Shown in pieces: positions 6,574 to 13,611 of a DNA stretch of 17,294 nt (position 1 is its first letter; every line of letters begins with the position of its first letter). Source of the stretch: Chloroflexota bacterium. GTDB lineage: Bacteria; Chloroflexota; Limnocylindria; Limnocylindrales; CSP1-4. The notes under the pieces were generated by a model. That model did not search any database, was not told the origin of the DNA, and worked only from the letters and a program-made list of their open reading frames with translations. The position numbers were made by a program, and so were the translations under genes. The stretch covers positions 1-17,294 of the forward strand of contig JAJYJR010000049.1 of assembly GCA_021789355.1 (NCBI GenBank), read 5' to 3'.

Positions 6574-7107
6574 ATGGCCCTGCTTCTCGACATCCGTAGC
6601 GCGCGCTTCTTCTGGCCGCCTTTGATCGCCGTCGTCCTCAGCGACGTCGTCACCAAGGCGATCGCGGTCTCGCGTCTTGCGCCGGCGCACGTCCCGCGAC
6701 CCGTTCTCGGTGATGCGGTTCGCCTCACCCTGCTGTACAACCCCGGGGCCGCGTTCGGGCTCAACGTCGGATCGCCGTCGCGCTGGGTCTTTGTCGGGCT
6801 CGCACTCGGCGCGCTCGTGCTCATGTGGCGCCTCTACCGTCATACGGCGACGAGCCAAGTCGTTCGCCTGCTCGCGCTCGGGACGGTGTCGGGCGGAGCG
6901 GTGGCGAACGCGGTCAACCGGATCTGGTCTGCACGCGGGGTCGTGGACTTCATCGACATCGGGACTGGTCAGGCGCGCTGGCCCGCGTTCAACCTGGCCG
7001 ACATCGCGATCAGCGTCGGGGCGGTGCTGCTGACCTTGGCCCTTTGGCGAGAGGACGCGGCACGGGCCGACAGTCGTGCGAGCCAGTCGGGGCGCCGGCA
7101 AGCGTGA
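6574..7107 (+). CDS. lspA: LspA-type prolipoprotein signal peptidase (PbrC-like), catalytic Asp replaced
   Basis: The frame is open from 6439, but upstream codons belong to repeat copy A in another frame, so ATG 6574 is chosen (177 residues, usual family length). Four membrane segments are visible. Family blocks are DVVTKA (24-29), NPGAAFG (56-62), then GGAVANAVNR (107-116), VVDFID (123-128) and the second catalytic block FNLAD (139-143). LspA is an aspartyl protease whose dyad lies in the GNxxDR and FNxAD motifs. Here the first Asp is Asn (N115, AAC instead of GAC) and the preceding Gly is Ala, while D143 is kept. If read correctly, cleavage of lipoprotein signal peptides should be impaired. 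In pbr-type lead operons an LspA accompanies UppP and the ATPase. The stop is followed one base later by the ICMT start, implying coupling. Confidence 0.87.
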   Translation: MALLLDIRSARFFWPPLIAVVLSDVVTKAIAVSRLAPAHVPRPVLGDAVRLTLLYNPGAAFGLNVGSPSRWVFVGLALGALVLMWRLYRHTATSQVVRLLALGTVSGGAVANAVNRIWSARGVVDFIDIGTGQARWPAFNLADIAISVGAVLLTLALWREDAARADSRASQSGRRQA

Positions 7108-7108
7108 T

Positions 7109-7714
7109 ATGGTCACGGCGGCCGTCTTCAAGTACATGTACCTGTCCGGCCTGCTGTCCCTTTTTGCAGTTCGCGTGCTTCGGCGGGTGGGATCTCGGGA
7201 GATATGGGTCGCCGAGACGCGCTCCCACTTACTGGAACGGTGGTTGTTGGCGCTGGCGTTCCTCGGGTTCCTCGCCGTCCCCCTCGCCTGCGTACTGAGC
7301 AACGCATTGACCTTCGCCGACTGCCGGTTGCCGGCTTCCGCGGGATGGACGGGGGCAGCGGTCCTGGTCTCGGCGCTATGGTTGCTCCAGCGTTCTCATG
7401 CCGACCTCGGTCGGAACTGGTCGCAAACACTGGCGTTGCGAGAGGGGCACCAGTTGATCACCGTCGGCGCGTACCGGCGCGTTCGGCACCCGATGTACGC
7501 CGCCTTCTGGCTCTTCGGGATTGCGCAGGCGCTGTTGTTGCAGAACTGGATCGCCGGGTTCTCGGGGCTGGTGGCCTTCGCGCCGCTGTACTACCTGCGC
7601 GTGCCGCGAGAGGAGCGAATGATGCTGGAGCGTTTTGGACGAGAGTACGAAGCCTACATGATCCGCACGGGCCGGGTGCTCCCGCGCCGGCCTCGGGGCG
7701 AGGCGGCGAGATGA
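7109..7714 (+). CDS. Isoprenylcysteine carboxyl methyltransferase (ICMT) family membrane protein
   Basis: ATG 7109 directly follows the lspA stop (7105-7107); a GTG at 7076 is the only earlier option and would overlap lspA. The 201-residue product has about five membrane segments. It has the ICMT/PEMT-like SAM-binding C-terminus: HQLITVGAYRRVRHPMY (GxYxxxRHPxY motif), a hydrophobic hairpin, then EERMMLERFGREYEAYM-type EE..L...F...Y sequence. Bacterial members methylate small lipids or unknown membrane substrates; prenylated CaaX proteins are not expected here. The gene ends with an ATGA overlap into the ATPase gene, so the two are translated together. A role in modifying a membrane component during metal stress is only inferred from this tight linkage. 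Confidence 0.85.
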   Translation: MVTAAVFKYMYLSGLLSLFAVRVLRRVGSREIWVAETRSHLLERWLLALAFLGFLAVPLACVLSNALTFADCRLPASAGWTGAAVLVSALWLLQRSHADLGRNWSQTLALREGHQLITVGAYRRVRHPMYAAFWLFGIAQALLLQNWIAGFSGLVAFAPLYYLRVPREERMMLERFGREYEAYMIRTGRVLPRRPRGEAAR

Positions 7715-7763
7715 CGCGCCCCTCGCCCTGGCGCACGCCGTTCGCGCACCGCACCTACGCTGC
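7430..7763 (+). repeat. Direct repeat copy B (intact ICMT 3' end plus ATPase 5' end)
   Basis: This is the partner of the segment at 6172-6504. It spans the last ~95 codons of the intact ICMT gene and the first ~17 codons of the ATPase gene, both in their functional context. The two copies flank lspA and the front of the intact ICMT gene. Confidence 0.85.
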
Positions 7764-9615
7764 TGGAGTGCTGTGGGCCGCCGGCCTGGTGGCCATGTGG
7801 CTAACCAGAGCTCCAGATCAGGCGGGCTGGCTCGCCATCCGGCTCGATCTCGCGGGGATCCTCTATACCGCCGCCTCAGTCGTGGGTGGGTCGAACTTCG
7901 CCGCCGCCGGCCTGCGCGCGGCCCGCACCCTCAAGCTCGACATGAACTTCCTCATGTCGGCGGCGATCATCGGTGCGATCCTGATCGGCGAGCCGTTCGA
8001 GGCCGCCACGCTCGCCTTCCTGTTCTCGGTCGCCGAGCTGCTGGAGCGCTATGCCGTGGACCGGGGTCGCCGCTCCATCGCCCGGCTGGTCGAACTGGCG
8101 CCGGAGCAGGCGGACCGCCTGACGCCGGACGGCTCGGTCGAGACGGTGCCGGTCGCGGAGCTGCGCGTCGCCGACCGGGTGCGCATCCGCCCCGGCGACA
8201 AGGTCCCCGCGGACGGCCGCGTGGTGAGCGGCGAGTCTTCGGTCAACGAGGCGACCATCACGGGCGAGTCACTTCCACGACGCAAGGCCGCTGGGGATGC
8301 CGTTTTCGCCGGCACGCTCAATGCCGATGGCGCGTTGGACGTCGAGGTGACGGCGGACGCCGCCCACAGCACGCTGGCCCGCATCGTCCAACTGGTGCGT
8401 GAGGCCGAGGCGCGCCGGGCGCCGATCGAACGGTTCGTTCAGCGGTTCGCCCGGGTCTACACGCCGATCGTGACGGCGGGCGCCGTGCTCGTCATGGTGG
8501 TCCCCCCGCTCGCGCTCGGCGCGGGCGGGCTGGACTGGTTCGTGCGCGGGCTGACGCTGCTCGTCATCGCCTGCCCCTGTGCGCTCGTGATCGCGACCCC
8601 GGTCACGGTCGTCAGCGCGCTCACCAGCGCGGCGCGCCACGGCGTCCTGATCAAGGGCGGTGAGTACCTCGAGACCTTGGGCGCGGTGCGCGCCCTCGCG
8701 ATTGATAAGACGGGAACGCTCACGCGCGGCGAGCTGGTCGTGTCGAGCTTCGCGGCGACGGGGGCGCCGGAGGAAGAGTTGCTGGGGCGCGTGGCGGCCG
8801 TCGAGGCGCGCTCCGAACACCCCATCGCCCGCGCGATCGTGCGGTACGCCAAGCACCGCAGCGTTCCGTTCCAGCGCGAGCCCGAGCGCTTCGTGGCGCT
8901 GCCGGGCAAAGGTGTGCGCGCCGTGGTGGACGGTCACGAACTCACGATCGGCACAGAGGAGCTGGTGGGCGTCGAGCTGGCTGCGCGGTGGGGAGCCACC
9001 GACGCCGGTTCCATCCGCCTCTTCGTTCGAGGGGCTGACGGGGCCGAAGGCGCCTTCACCATCCGCGACGAGATCCGCCCCGGCGCGCGCGACGTGGTGG
9101 CGCAACTGCGGGGGCTGGGTGTACGGCCGATCGTGATGGTCACGGGCGACGCGGCGGCCACGGCCGAGGCGGTGGGAGCAGTGACCGGAGTGGACGAGGT
9201 ACGCTCGCGGCTGCTCCCGGAGGAGAAAGTCGCCGTGGTGCGCGGGCTGCGGCAGCGCTGGGGCACGGTGGGCATGCTGGGTGACGGGGTCAACGACGCC
9301 CCCGCGCTCGCCGAAGCCAGCGTCGGGCTGGCGATGGGTGGGGCGGGCTCACCCGCCACCATCGAAACGGCGGACGTCGCCCTCATGGCCGACGACCTTG
9401 GCAAGCTGCCCTACGCGGTGAGCCTCGCACGTCTGGCGCGTCAGACCATCCGGTTCAACATCACGCTGGCGCTCGGCCTCAAGGTGGTGCTCGCCGCCGG
9501 CGCGGTCCTGGGCGTCGTGAGCCTGGCGGTGGCGGTGCTGGTGGGCGACATGGGCGGCTCGCTCGCTGTGACCGCCAACGCCATTCGGCTCGCCAGGACG
9601 CGGAGTTCATCCTGA
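7711..9615 (+). CDS. P1B-2-type heavy-metal (Zn/Cd/Pb) translocating P-type ATPase
   Basis: The start is ATG 7711, overlapping the ICMT stop as ATGA; upstream open frame to 7204 is ICMT antiframe. The 634-residue pump has the actuator TGES (184-187), membrane metal-site C288-P-C290, phosphorylation DKTGT (D332), the SEHPIA nucleotide-domain His-Pro, and hinge GDGVND (524-529). The last helices carry K591 and D613 (LGLKVV, VGDMGGS), the pairing typical of P1B-2 pumps for Zn, Cd and Pb (ZntA, CadA, PbrA). Unlike many relatives it has no N-terminal HMA domain or Cys motif, beginning directly with a short basic leader and membrane helices. It exports divalent metal to the periplasm. With UppP and LspA in the same operon, PbrA-like lead efflux is a reasonable but unproven assignment. 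Confidence 0.95.
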   Translation: MTRPSPWRTPFAHRTYAAGVLWAAGLVAMWLTRAPDQAGWLAIRLDLAGILYTAASVVGGSNFAAAGLRAARTLKLDMNFLMSAAIIGAILIGEPFEAATLAFLFSVAELLERYAVDRGRRSIARLVELAPEQADRLTPDGSVETVPVAELRVADRVRIRPGDKVPADGRVVSGESSVNEATITGESLPRRKAAGDAVFAGTLNADGALDVEVTADAAHSTLARIVQLVREAEARRAPIERFVQRFARVYTPIVTAGAVLVMVVPPLALGAGGLDWFVRGLTLLVIACPCALVIATPVTVVSALTSAARHGVLIKGGEYLETLGAVRALAIDKTGTLTRGELVVSSFAATGAPEEELLGRVAAVEARSEHPIARAIVRYAKHRSVPFQREPERFVALPGKGVRAVVDGHELTIGTEELVGVELAARWGATDAGSIRLFVRGADGAEGAFTIRDEIRPGARDVVAQLRGLGVRPIVMVTGDAAATAEAVGAVTGVDEVRSRLLPEEKVAVVRGLRQRWGTVGMLGDGVNDAPALAEASVGLAMGGAGSPATIETADVALMADDLGKLPYAVSLARLARQTIRFNITLALGLKVVLAAGAVLGVVSLAVAVLVGDMGGSLAVTANAIRLARTRSSS

Positions 9616-9671
9616 GCACGCAGGCGCTCGCCACCGCTGGCACGGTCGCCCGTGTGGACGGCGACGAAACG

Positions 9672-9705
9672 ACGAAGCCCGCGTCGAACCCGGCGCGGGC
9701 TTCGT
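9672..9705. terminator. Bidirectional terminator-like hairpin
   Basis: ACGAAGCCCGCG (9672-9683) pairs perfectly with CGCGGGCTTCGT (9694-9705) across a 10-base loop. It lies between the convergent ATPase stop (9615) and lipoprotein stop (9731). The A-rich run GAAACGACGAAG before it gives a weak T-tract on the minus strand; none is seen on the plus strand. Confidence 0.7.
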
Positions 9706-9730
9706 GCGTCGTGCGGGGAGCGGGGAGCGG

Positions 9731-10255
9731 TCAGGGGGCCGTCGTGAACGACCACTGCATCCCGCCGCCGGTCCGGGTCGCGCCGGCGGGCGGCTGGTTG
9801 AACATCATCGGGGCACCGGGCATTTGGTGCTGGCCCCCACCGGTGCCGCCCATCATCCCCGCGCCACCCATCCCCATCGCGCTGTCGCCCATCATGTAAC
9901 CGCGGGTCATCATGCTGTCGCGCATCTGCACGTAGAAGCGCGTGCCGCCGGCCAGCATCGAGTCCGGCGCGAAGGTCATCCGATGGTAGGTGGAGTCCCA
10001 GCTCATCCGCCCGGGAACCACCGCGCCACTGGTGTCACGCTGCCGCATCGCGAAGCGGCCCGCGCAGGACGCCGAATCCATCGGGTAGTTGAACGTGACA
10101 GTGACCGACCCGTTTCGCGCCACGTCCGGAGCCCCTGGCGCCGGGGCAACGACCACGCTCGCCGTCACCACCGTCGCCGCCGTGGGGCTGGTGGCGTCAT
10201 GCGCGCACGCCGCGGCGACGAGCACCGGGCCGATCACCACGAGTAAGCGGCTCAT
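9731..10255 (-). CDS. Met/Gly-rich lipoprotein with Ig-like (SbsA-type) domain
   Basis: The ATG at 10255 has GGAGGAG just upstream. The 174-residue product has a type II signal peptide ending in VAAAC17, so it should be lipidated. A Thr/Ala/Pro linker follows, then one bacterial Ig-like domain of the SbsA_N kind (GSVTVTFNYPMDSAS, then MTFAPDSMLAGGTRFYVQM). After that comes a Met/Gly tract (RGYMMGDSAMGMGGAGMMGG) and a short beta-like end. Surface or periplasmic location is expected. The Met tract, like that in the secreted cytochrome-like protein of the operon, could bind Cu(I)/Ag(I) or another soft metal. It is convergent with the ATPase operon and lies downstream of an Nramp-type gene on its own strand. 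No enzymatic function is suggested. Confidence 0.8.
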   Translation of the reverse strand: MSRLLVVIGPVLVAAACAHDATSPTAATVVTASVVVAPAPGAPDVARNGSVTVTFNYPMDSASCAGRFAMRQRDTSGAVVPGRMSWDSTYHRMTFAPDSMLAGGTRFYVQMRDSMMTRGYMMGDSAMGMGGAGMMGGTGGGQHQMPGAPMMFNQPPAGATRTGGGMQWSFTTAP

Positions 10256-10286
10256 TCATCTCCTCCTGTCCTCACGACCCAGTCCT

Positions 10287-10311
10287 CTGCCGGGATATCC
10301 GAAACCGGCAG
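10287..10311 (-). terminator. Possible terminator after the Nramp-type gene
   Basis: CTGCCGG (10287-10293) and CCGGCAG (10305-10311) form a 7-bp stem with an 11-base loop, 57 bases beyond the Nramp-type stop. There is no T-tract, so it may instead be a processing or leader structure of the lipoprotein mRNA. Confidence 0.35.
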
Positions 10312-10367
10312 TCGCAAATCTCGTGCCGGGCGGCGTGCGCCCGAACTTGAGAGACGTCCCGCTCGTT

Positions 10368-11579
10368 CTAGGAGAAGATGTACCAGGCGCTCGCGACGCC
10401 GGTCGCGACGATCAGCGCCAGGAACGTCCAGTACAGCAGCCGGTTCGGCCCGCGCAGCGCGTGCGCGCCCATGAGCCTCTTGTCGGCCGCGATGAGCCCG
10501 AGCGTCACGGCGGGACCGATCAGCACCGCGATCTGGAGCACCATCAGGCTGAGCGCGAGGTTCACCAGGTTCAGCGTGATGATGGGCACGACCACGGCCG
10601 GGAGGGATTCAACCAGATACACCTTGAACCAGTTCTTCCGCCCCCAGCCCAGCGCCTCCGTGACGCCCCAGCAACTGCCCAGCGACACGACGATCAGGGC
10701 GATGAACGACGCCGCGATGAGGCCCACCGCGAAGACCTCCGGCGCCCACCTGCCGGCTACGCCGGCCAGCGCCCTCGACAGGCCCAGCGGGGAGGCGAAG
10801 GTGAGCGACTCCGCGCCCACGCCGATCGCTGCCACGGCGACCGCCACCATAAGGAGCTCGGAGGCGATAGCCCCGATGCCCGTCTCGACCCGTACAGCCC
10901 AGAGGTTCCGCGGCGCAATGCCCTTTTCCGCCGTGGCTGAAGCCTGATAGAAGAGCATGAAGGGCATGATGACCGCCCCGACGTTGGCGGCCAAGAGAAA
11001 GACGAACTGCGAGGAACCGGAGAAGTAGAACGGCACGAACGCGACGCCGTGCCGCGCCGTGAGGAACGCGGAGGCGGCGCAGGCGATCGCGAAGACCACC
11101 GAGATCACGAGGAGCGGCTTCTCGGCCTCGGCGTACCGGCGCTTGTAGACCACGAGGATATGCGCGGCGAAGATGATCGGGACGGACACCCGCGGCGGGA
11201 CGCCGAGGATCTGGAAGCCGATGGCCGCCCCGGTGTACTCCACCACGTAGCTGATGATGTCCACCAGCGCCATCGGGACTGAGGCCAGGACCGCGGTGCG
11301 CCGGCTGTAGTTCTGCCGGATCAGCTCGCCCAGTCCCTTGTGCGTCACGGCGCCCACGCGGCCCGCGACTTCCTGGATTACATAGAGCGGGACCGTGAGA
11401 ATCAGCAGGAACCAGATCAACCTGGTGCCATAGACCGCGCCGGTTTCCGCTGCGGTGATCATGCTCGCGGCGTCCACGTCGGCGATCATGACGAGCCAGG
11501 CCGGTCCCCAAACGGCGAGCAGGTCTCGCAGCCGGGGGCCCAGCGTCATACCATTCACCCGCTCTTCCAACACTGTCAT
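10368..11579 (-). CDS. Nramp-related divalent metal ion transporter
   Basis: The ATG at 11579 has AGAGGCGG upstream; an internal Met at residue 11 is an alternative. The 403-residue protein has 10-11 membrane segments and the Nramp fold signatures in altered form. The TM1 metal site normally reading DPGN is D34-V-D36-A-A-S. The TM6 site normally reading V-M-P-H-N is I-M205-P-F-M followed by LFYQAS. Keeping D34 and the metal-coordinating Met suggests a metal ion, but loss of the Asn and His puts it with the Nramp-related subgroup rather than true MntH. It probably imports a divalent cation (Mn, Fe or Mg are the known options). Orientation is away from the MOT1 gene, with a long shared upstream region. 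Confidence 0.85.
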   Translation of the reverse strand: MTVLEERVNGMTLGPRLRDLLAVWGPAWLVMIADVDAASMITAAETGAVYGTRLIWFLLILTVPLYVIQEVAGRVGAVTHKGLGELIRQNYSRRTAVLASVPMALVDIISYVVEYTGAAIGFQILGVPPRVSVPIIFAAHILVVYKRRYAEAEKPLLVISVVFAIACAASAFLTARHGVAFVPFYFSGSSQFVFLLAANVGAVIMPFMLFYQASATAEKGIAPRNLWAVRVETGIGAIASELLMVAVAVAAIGVGAESLTFASPLGLSRALAGVAGRWAPEVFAVGLIAASFIALIVVSLGSCWGVTEALGWGRKNWFKVYLVESLPAVVVPIITLNLVNLALSLMVLQIAVLIGPAVTLGLIAADKRLMGAHALRGPNRLLYWTFLALIVATGVASAWYIFS

Positions 11580-12102
11580 GTCACCGCCTCTGAGGGCTCC
11601 GCCTGATACGCGGTCTCATTCTCAGCGCAAGCTTCGTACCTAGGGTGACGCGGTTGCGCCAGTCGGAGGACGCTCGGCCTGACTTGCGCAAGTTGCTGCC
11701 GGAACTCGGCACCGGTGTCCGCGGTAACGGGTGCTATCTCCTCCGGCAAAGTCCGGCATGGAAGGACAGGGAGTCCGGCATCGACGCGGAAACCCGCGAG
11801 GCGCAAGCCGTCCTTCTGGAGTCCACCCCCTGAGTCCTGTTCAGGTCCCCACCGGGTCAGTTTCGGTGCACGGTTCTCCCGGCTGAGCTCGACGATAGTG
11901 GCGGACCGCGAGCGTTCGAAGCCCTTCGGCACCTGGCACGCGCCGGTGGCTCCCCGACGCTGCTTCGGGCTGGAGTCTTGCGGCGGCCAGCGCGGGGGCG
12001 AACTTGGCACGAGCCTGTAGCGGCGCGCCACGACGGCGCGCTAGCCCGGACAGCACAACCGGGCGGTTCCGTCTCAGCAACCGATCGGTACGTGAGGAAC
12101 GC
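11580..12102. other. Long divergent intergenic region, no confident gene
   Basis: This 523-base stretch lies between the Nramp-type gene (minus) and the MOT1 gene (plus). A minus-strand frame (11576-12031, 151 codons, GTG start) ends in an ATGA overlap with the Nramp-type start. However, its product is Pro/Arg-rich, has weaker third-position GC than the neighbours, and resembles nothing I know. It could be a decayed or genuine leader gene. A small hairpin (GCGCGCC/GGCGCGC, 12023-12029 with 12035-12041) lies ahead of the MOT1 start. Promoters for both genes must lie here, but I could not pick them out. Confidence 0.4.
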
Positions 12103-13269
12103 TTGACCGAACCGGCGTCTGCCGTCTCCCGCCCACCAATCCGCTTCAATCGCAACGAACTCGCTGGTGCGTTCGGAGACATGGGCACTGACGTGCCGCT
12201 CCTGATTGGCGTCGCGCTCGCTTCGCACCTGGACGGAGCGAGTATGCTGATCATGTTCGGCGCGATGCAGATCCTCACGGGCCTCGCGTACCGCATGCCG
12301 ATGCCCGTGCAGCCGCTCAAGGCCATGGCGGTCATCGTCATCGCGCAGAAGACGGCGGCGCCCGTGCTGTACGGTGCCGGACTCGCCATCGGCGTGACCA
12401 TGATGGTGCTTGCCGTAACCGGGACGCTCACGTGGCTCGGGCGCGTCATTCCCAAGAGCGTGGTGCGCGGAATTCAGTTCGGGCTTGGCCTGCAACTCGC
12501 CTCTGTCGCGCTGCAGAACTATGTGCGCGCCGAGGGCACAGGCGGCTACGCGCTGGCTGGCGTCGCCTTCGTTCTTGTCGTGCTATTGCTCGGGAATCGC
12601 AGACTCCCTGCAGCCTTGCCGGTGGTCGCCCTCGGACTGGCCTTCGCCGCGTTCCGGTTGGACTCCCACTCGCTGGCTGCGAGCGTGGGGCTGCACTTGC
12701 CCACTCACCACGTACCACGGCTATCAGACATTGCAGCGGGCTTCGTGCTCCTCGCCCTCCCTCAGATTCCCCTGTCCCTGGGCAACTCCGTCCTCGCCAC
12801 GCGCCAACTGGCCAAGGACCTCTTCCCGGAGCGGGAGGTCAGCATTCGGAAGCTCGGCCTCACGTACGCGGCCATGAACCTCATCAGCCCCTGGCTAGGC
12901 GGCATCCCGACGTGCCATGGCTCCGGTGGGATGGCGGGGCACTACGCGTTTGGCGGTCGTACCGGTGGGTCGATCATCATCTATGGCGTGCTGTTCGTCG
13001 CCCTAGGGCTTTTCGTCGGACCGGGGTTCGATAGCGTCGCTCGTGCGTTTCCGTTGCCCATCTTGGGTGTGCTCCTCCTCTTTGAGGCCCTTGCCCTCGT
13101 GTGGCTCATCCGCGACACTGCGCACTCGCGCGTGGACCTGCCTGTTGTTGCGCTCGTGGGGCTCATGGCGGTGGGACTGCCGTACGGCTACGTCGTAGGC
13201 ATGCTCGTCGGCACGGCATTGGTGTGGCTCGGTGAGCGCACGAACCTCGTGAGCCCCGATGCCGTGTAA
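12103..13269 (+). CDS. MOT1-type molybdate/sulfate transporter
   Basis: The frame is open from 12004, but homology begins at FNRNELAGAFGDMGTD. The TTG at 12103, with GAGGA four bases upstream, gives a 388-residue protein of normal family length. Hallmarks are NELAGAFGDMGTD (18-30), PMPVQPLKAMAVI, RGIQFGLGLQLA, then PQIPLSLGNSVLATRQL and PTCHGSGGMAGHYAFGGRTG. These are the conserved blocks of the MFS_MOT1/SulP-like molybdate transporters. About ten membrane segments are visible. It should import molybdate (or sulfate). Placement in an island of metal genes suggests supply for a molybdoenzyme, such as an arsenite oxidase, or scavenging under oxyanion competition. No molybdoenzyme gene is present in the window, so this is only inference. 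Confidence 0.9.
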   Translation: MTEPASAVSRPPIRFNRNELAGAFGDMGTDVPLLIGVALASHLDGASMLIMFGAMQILTGLAYRMPMPVQPLKAMAVIVIAQKTAAPVLYGAGLAIGVTMMVLAVTGTLTWLGRVIPKSVVRGIQFGLGLQLASVALQNYVRAEGTGGYALAGVAFVLVVLLLGNRRLPAALPVVALGLAFAAFRLDSHSLAASVGLHLPTHHVPRLSDIAAGFVLLALPQIPLSLGNSVLATRQLAKDLFPEREVSIRKLGLTYAAMNLISPWLGGIPTCHGSGGMAGHYAFGGRTGGSIIIYGVLFVALGLFVGPGFDSVARAFPLPILGVLLLFEALALVWLIRDTAHSRVDLPVVALVGLMAVGLPYGYVVGMLVGTALVWLGERTNLVSPDAV

Positions 13270-13344
13270 CTAGCGCCCTGCAGCTGGCGGCCCGCCGAGC
13301 TTGGGCCACGTGGTCGGTTACGCGTAGGCCGCCATCGGCACCAG

Positions 13345-13611
13345 CACCCGCCGCCGCCATGATCCACAGCTGAATCTCCGCCGCGGGCGGAACGCGCCCC
13401 ACGTACCTCAACTCGCCGTTGATGACCAGCGCCGGCATCGCCATGATGCGGTACGCGAGGATATCCTCGAGCCTGTCCACCCTCTCCAGCTGGCCGCGCC
13501 GCCGGGAACCTCGACGGCCTTCGCGGCCTCGGCGAAGAGCGCCCTGCGTCTCGGGCACCCCATGCCCAGAACCCGGATCTTCACCCTGCTCCCTCGCGCG
13601 CCGACGCTCAT
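13345..13611 (-). pseudogene. Thioredoxin-like redox protein (MTH895 type), frameshifted, CxxC lost
   Basis: Directly after the ACR3-like stop (ATGA overlap at 13608-13611; alternative GTG at 13584 after GAGGGAGCAGG) the minus strand reads KIRVLGMGCPRRRALFAEAAKAVEV, the start of a small thioredoxin_3 protein. Near 13515-13525 the reading must change frame, continuing as QLERVDRLEDILAYRIMAMP, then ALVINGELRYVGRVP and a helix ending EIQLWIM. No single frame covers both halves. In addition, the second Cys of the expected CPxC motif is Arg (CGC for TGC), so the redox centre is broken. The second frame stays open to 13163, inside the MOT1 gene, so a native stop is also missing. It is a decayed partner of the transporter gene; the intact relative is at 15036. 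Confidence 0.8.

Noticed and set aside
10609..11511. 300-codon minus-strand ORF inside the Nramp-type gene
   Set aside because: Shifted-frame shadow rich in Gly/Arg; the Nramp-related frame has clear membrane segments and motifs.
11590..11650. TPP-riboswitch-like CTGAGA...ACC on the minus strand ahead of the Nramp-type gene
   Set aside because: The rest of the conserved TPP core is absent and the gene is not a thiamine gene.
13480..13560. Programmed frameshift in the thioredoxin-like gene
   Set aside because: No slippery run is visible, and the second catalytic Cys is also lost, so decay is the simpler explanation.
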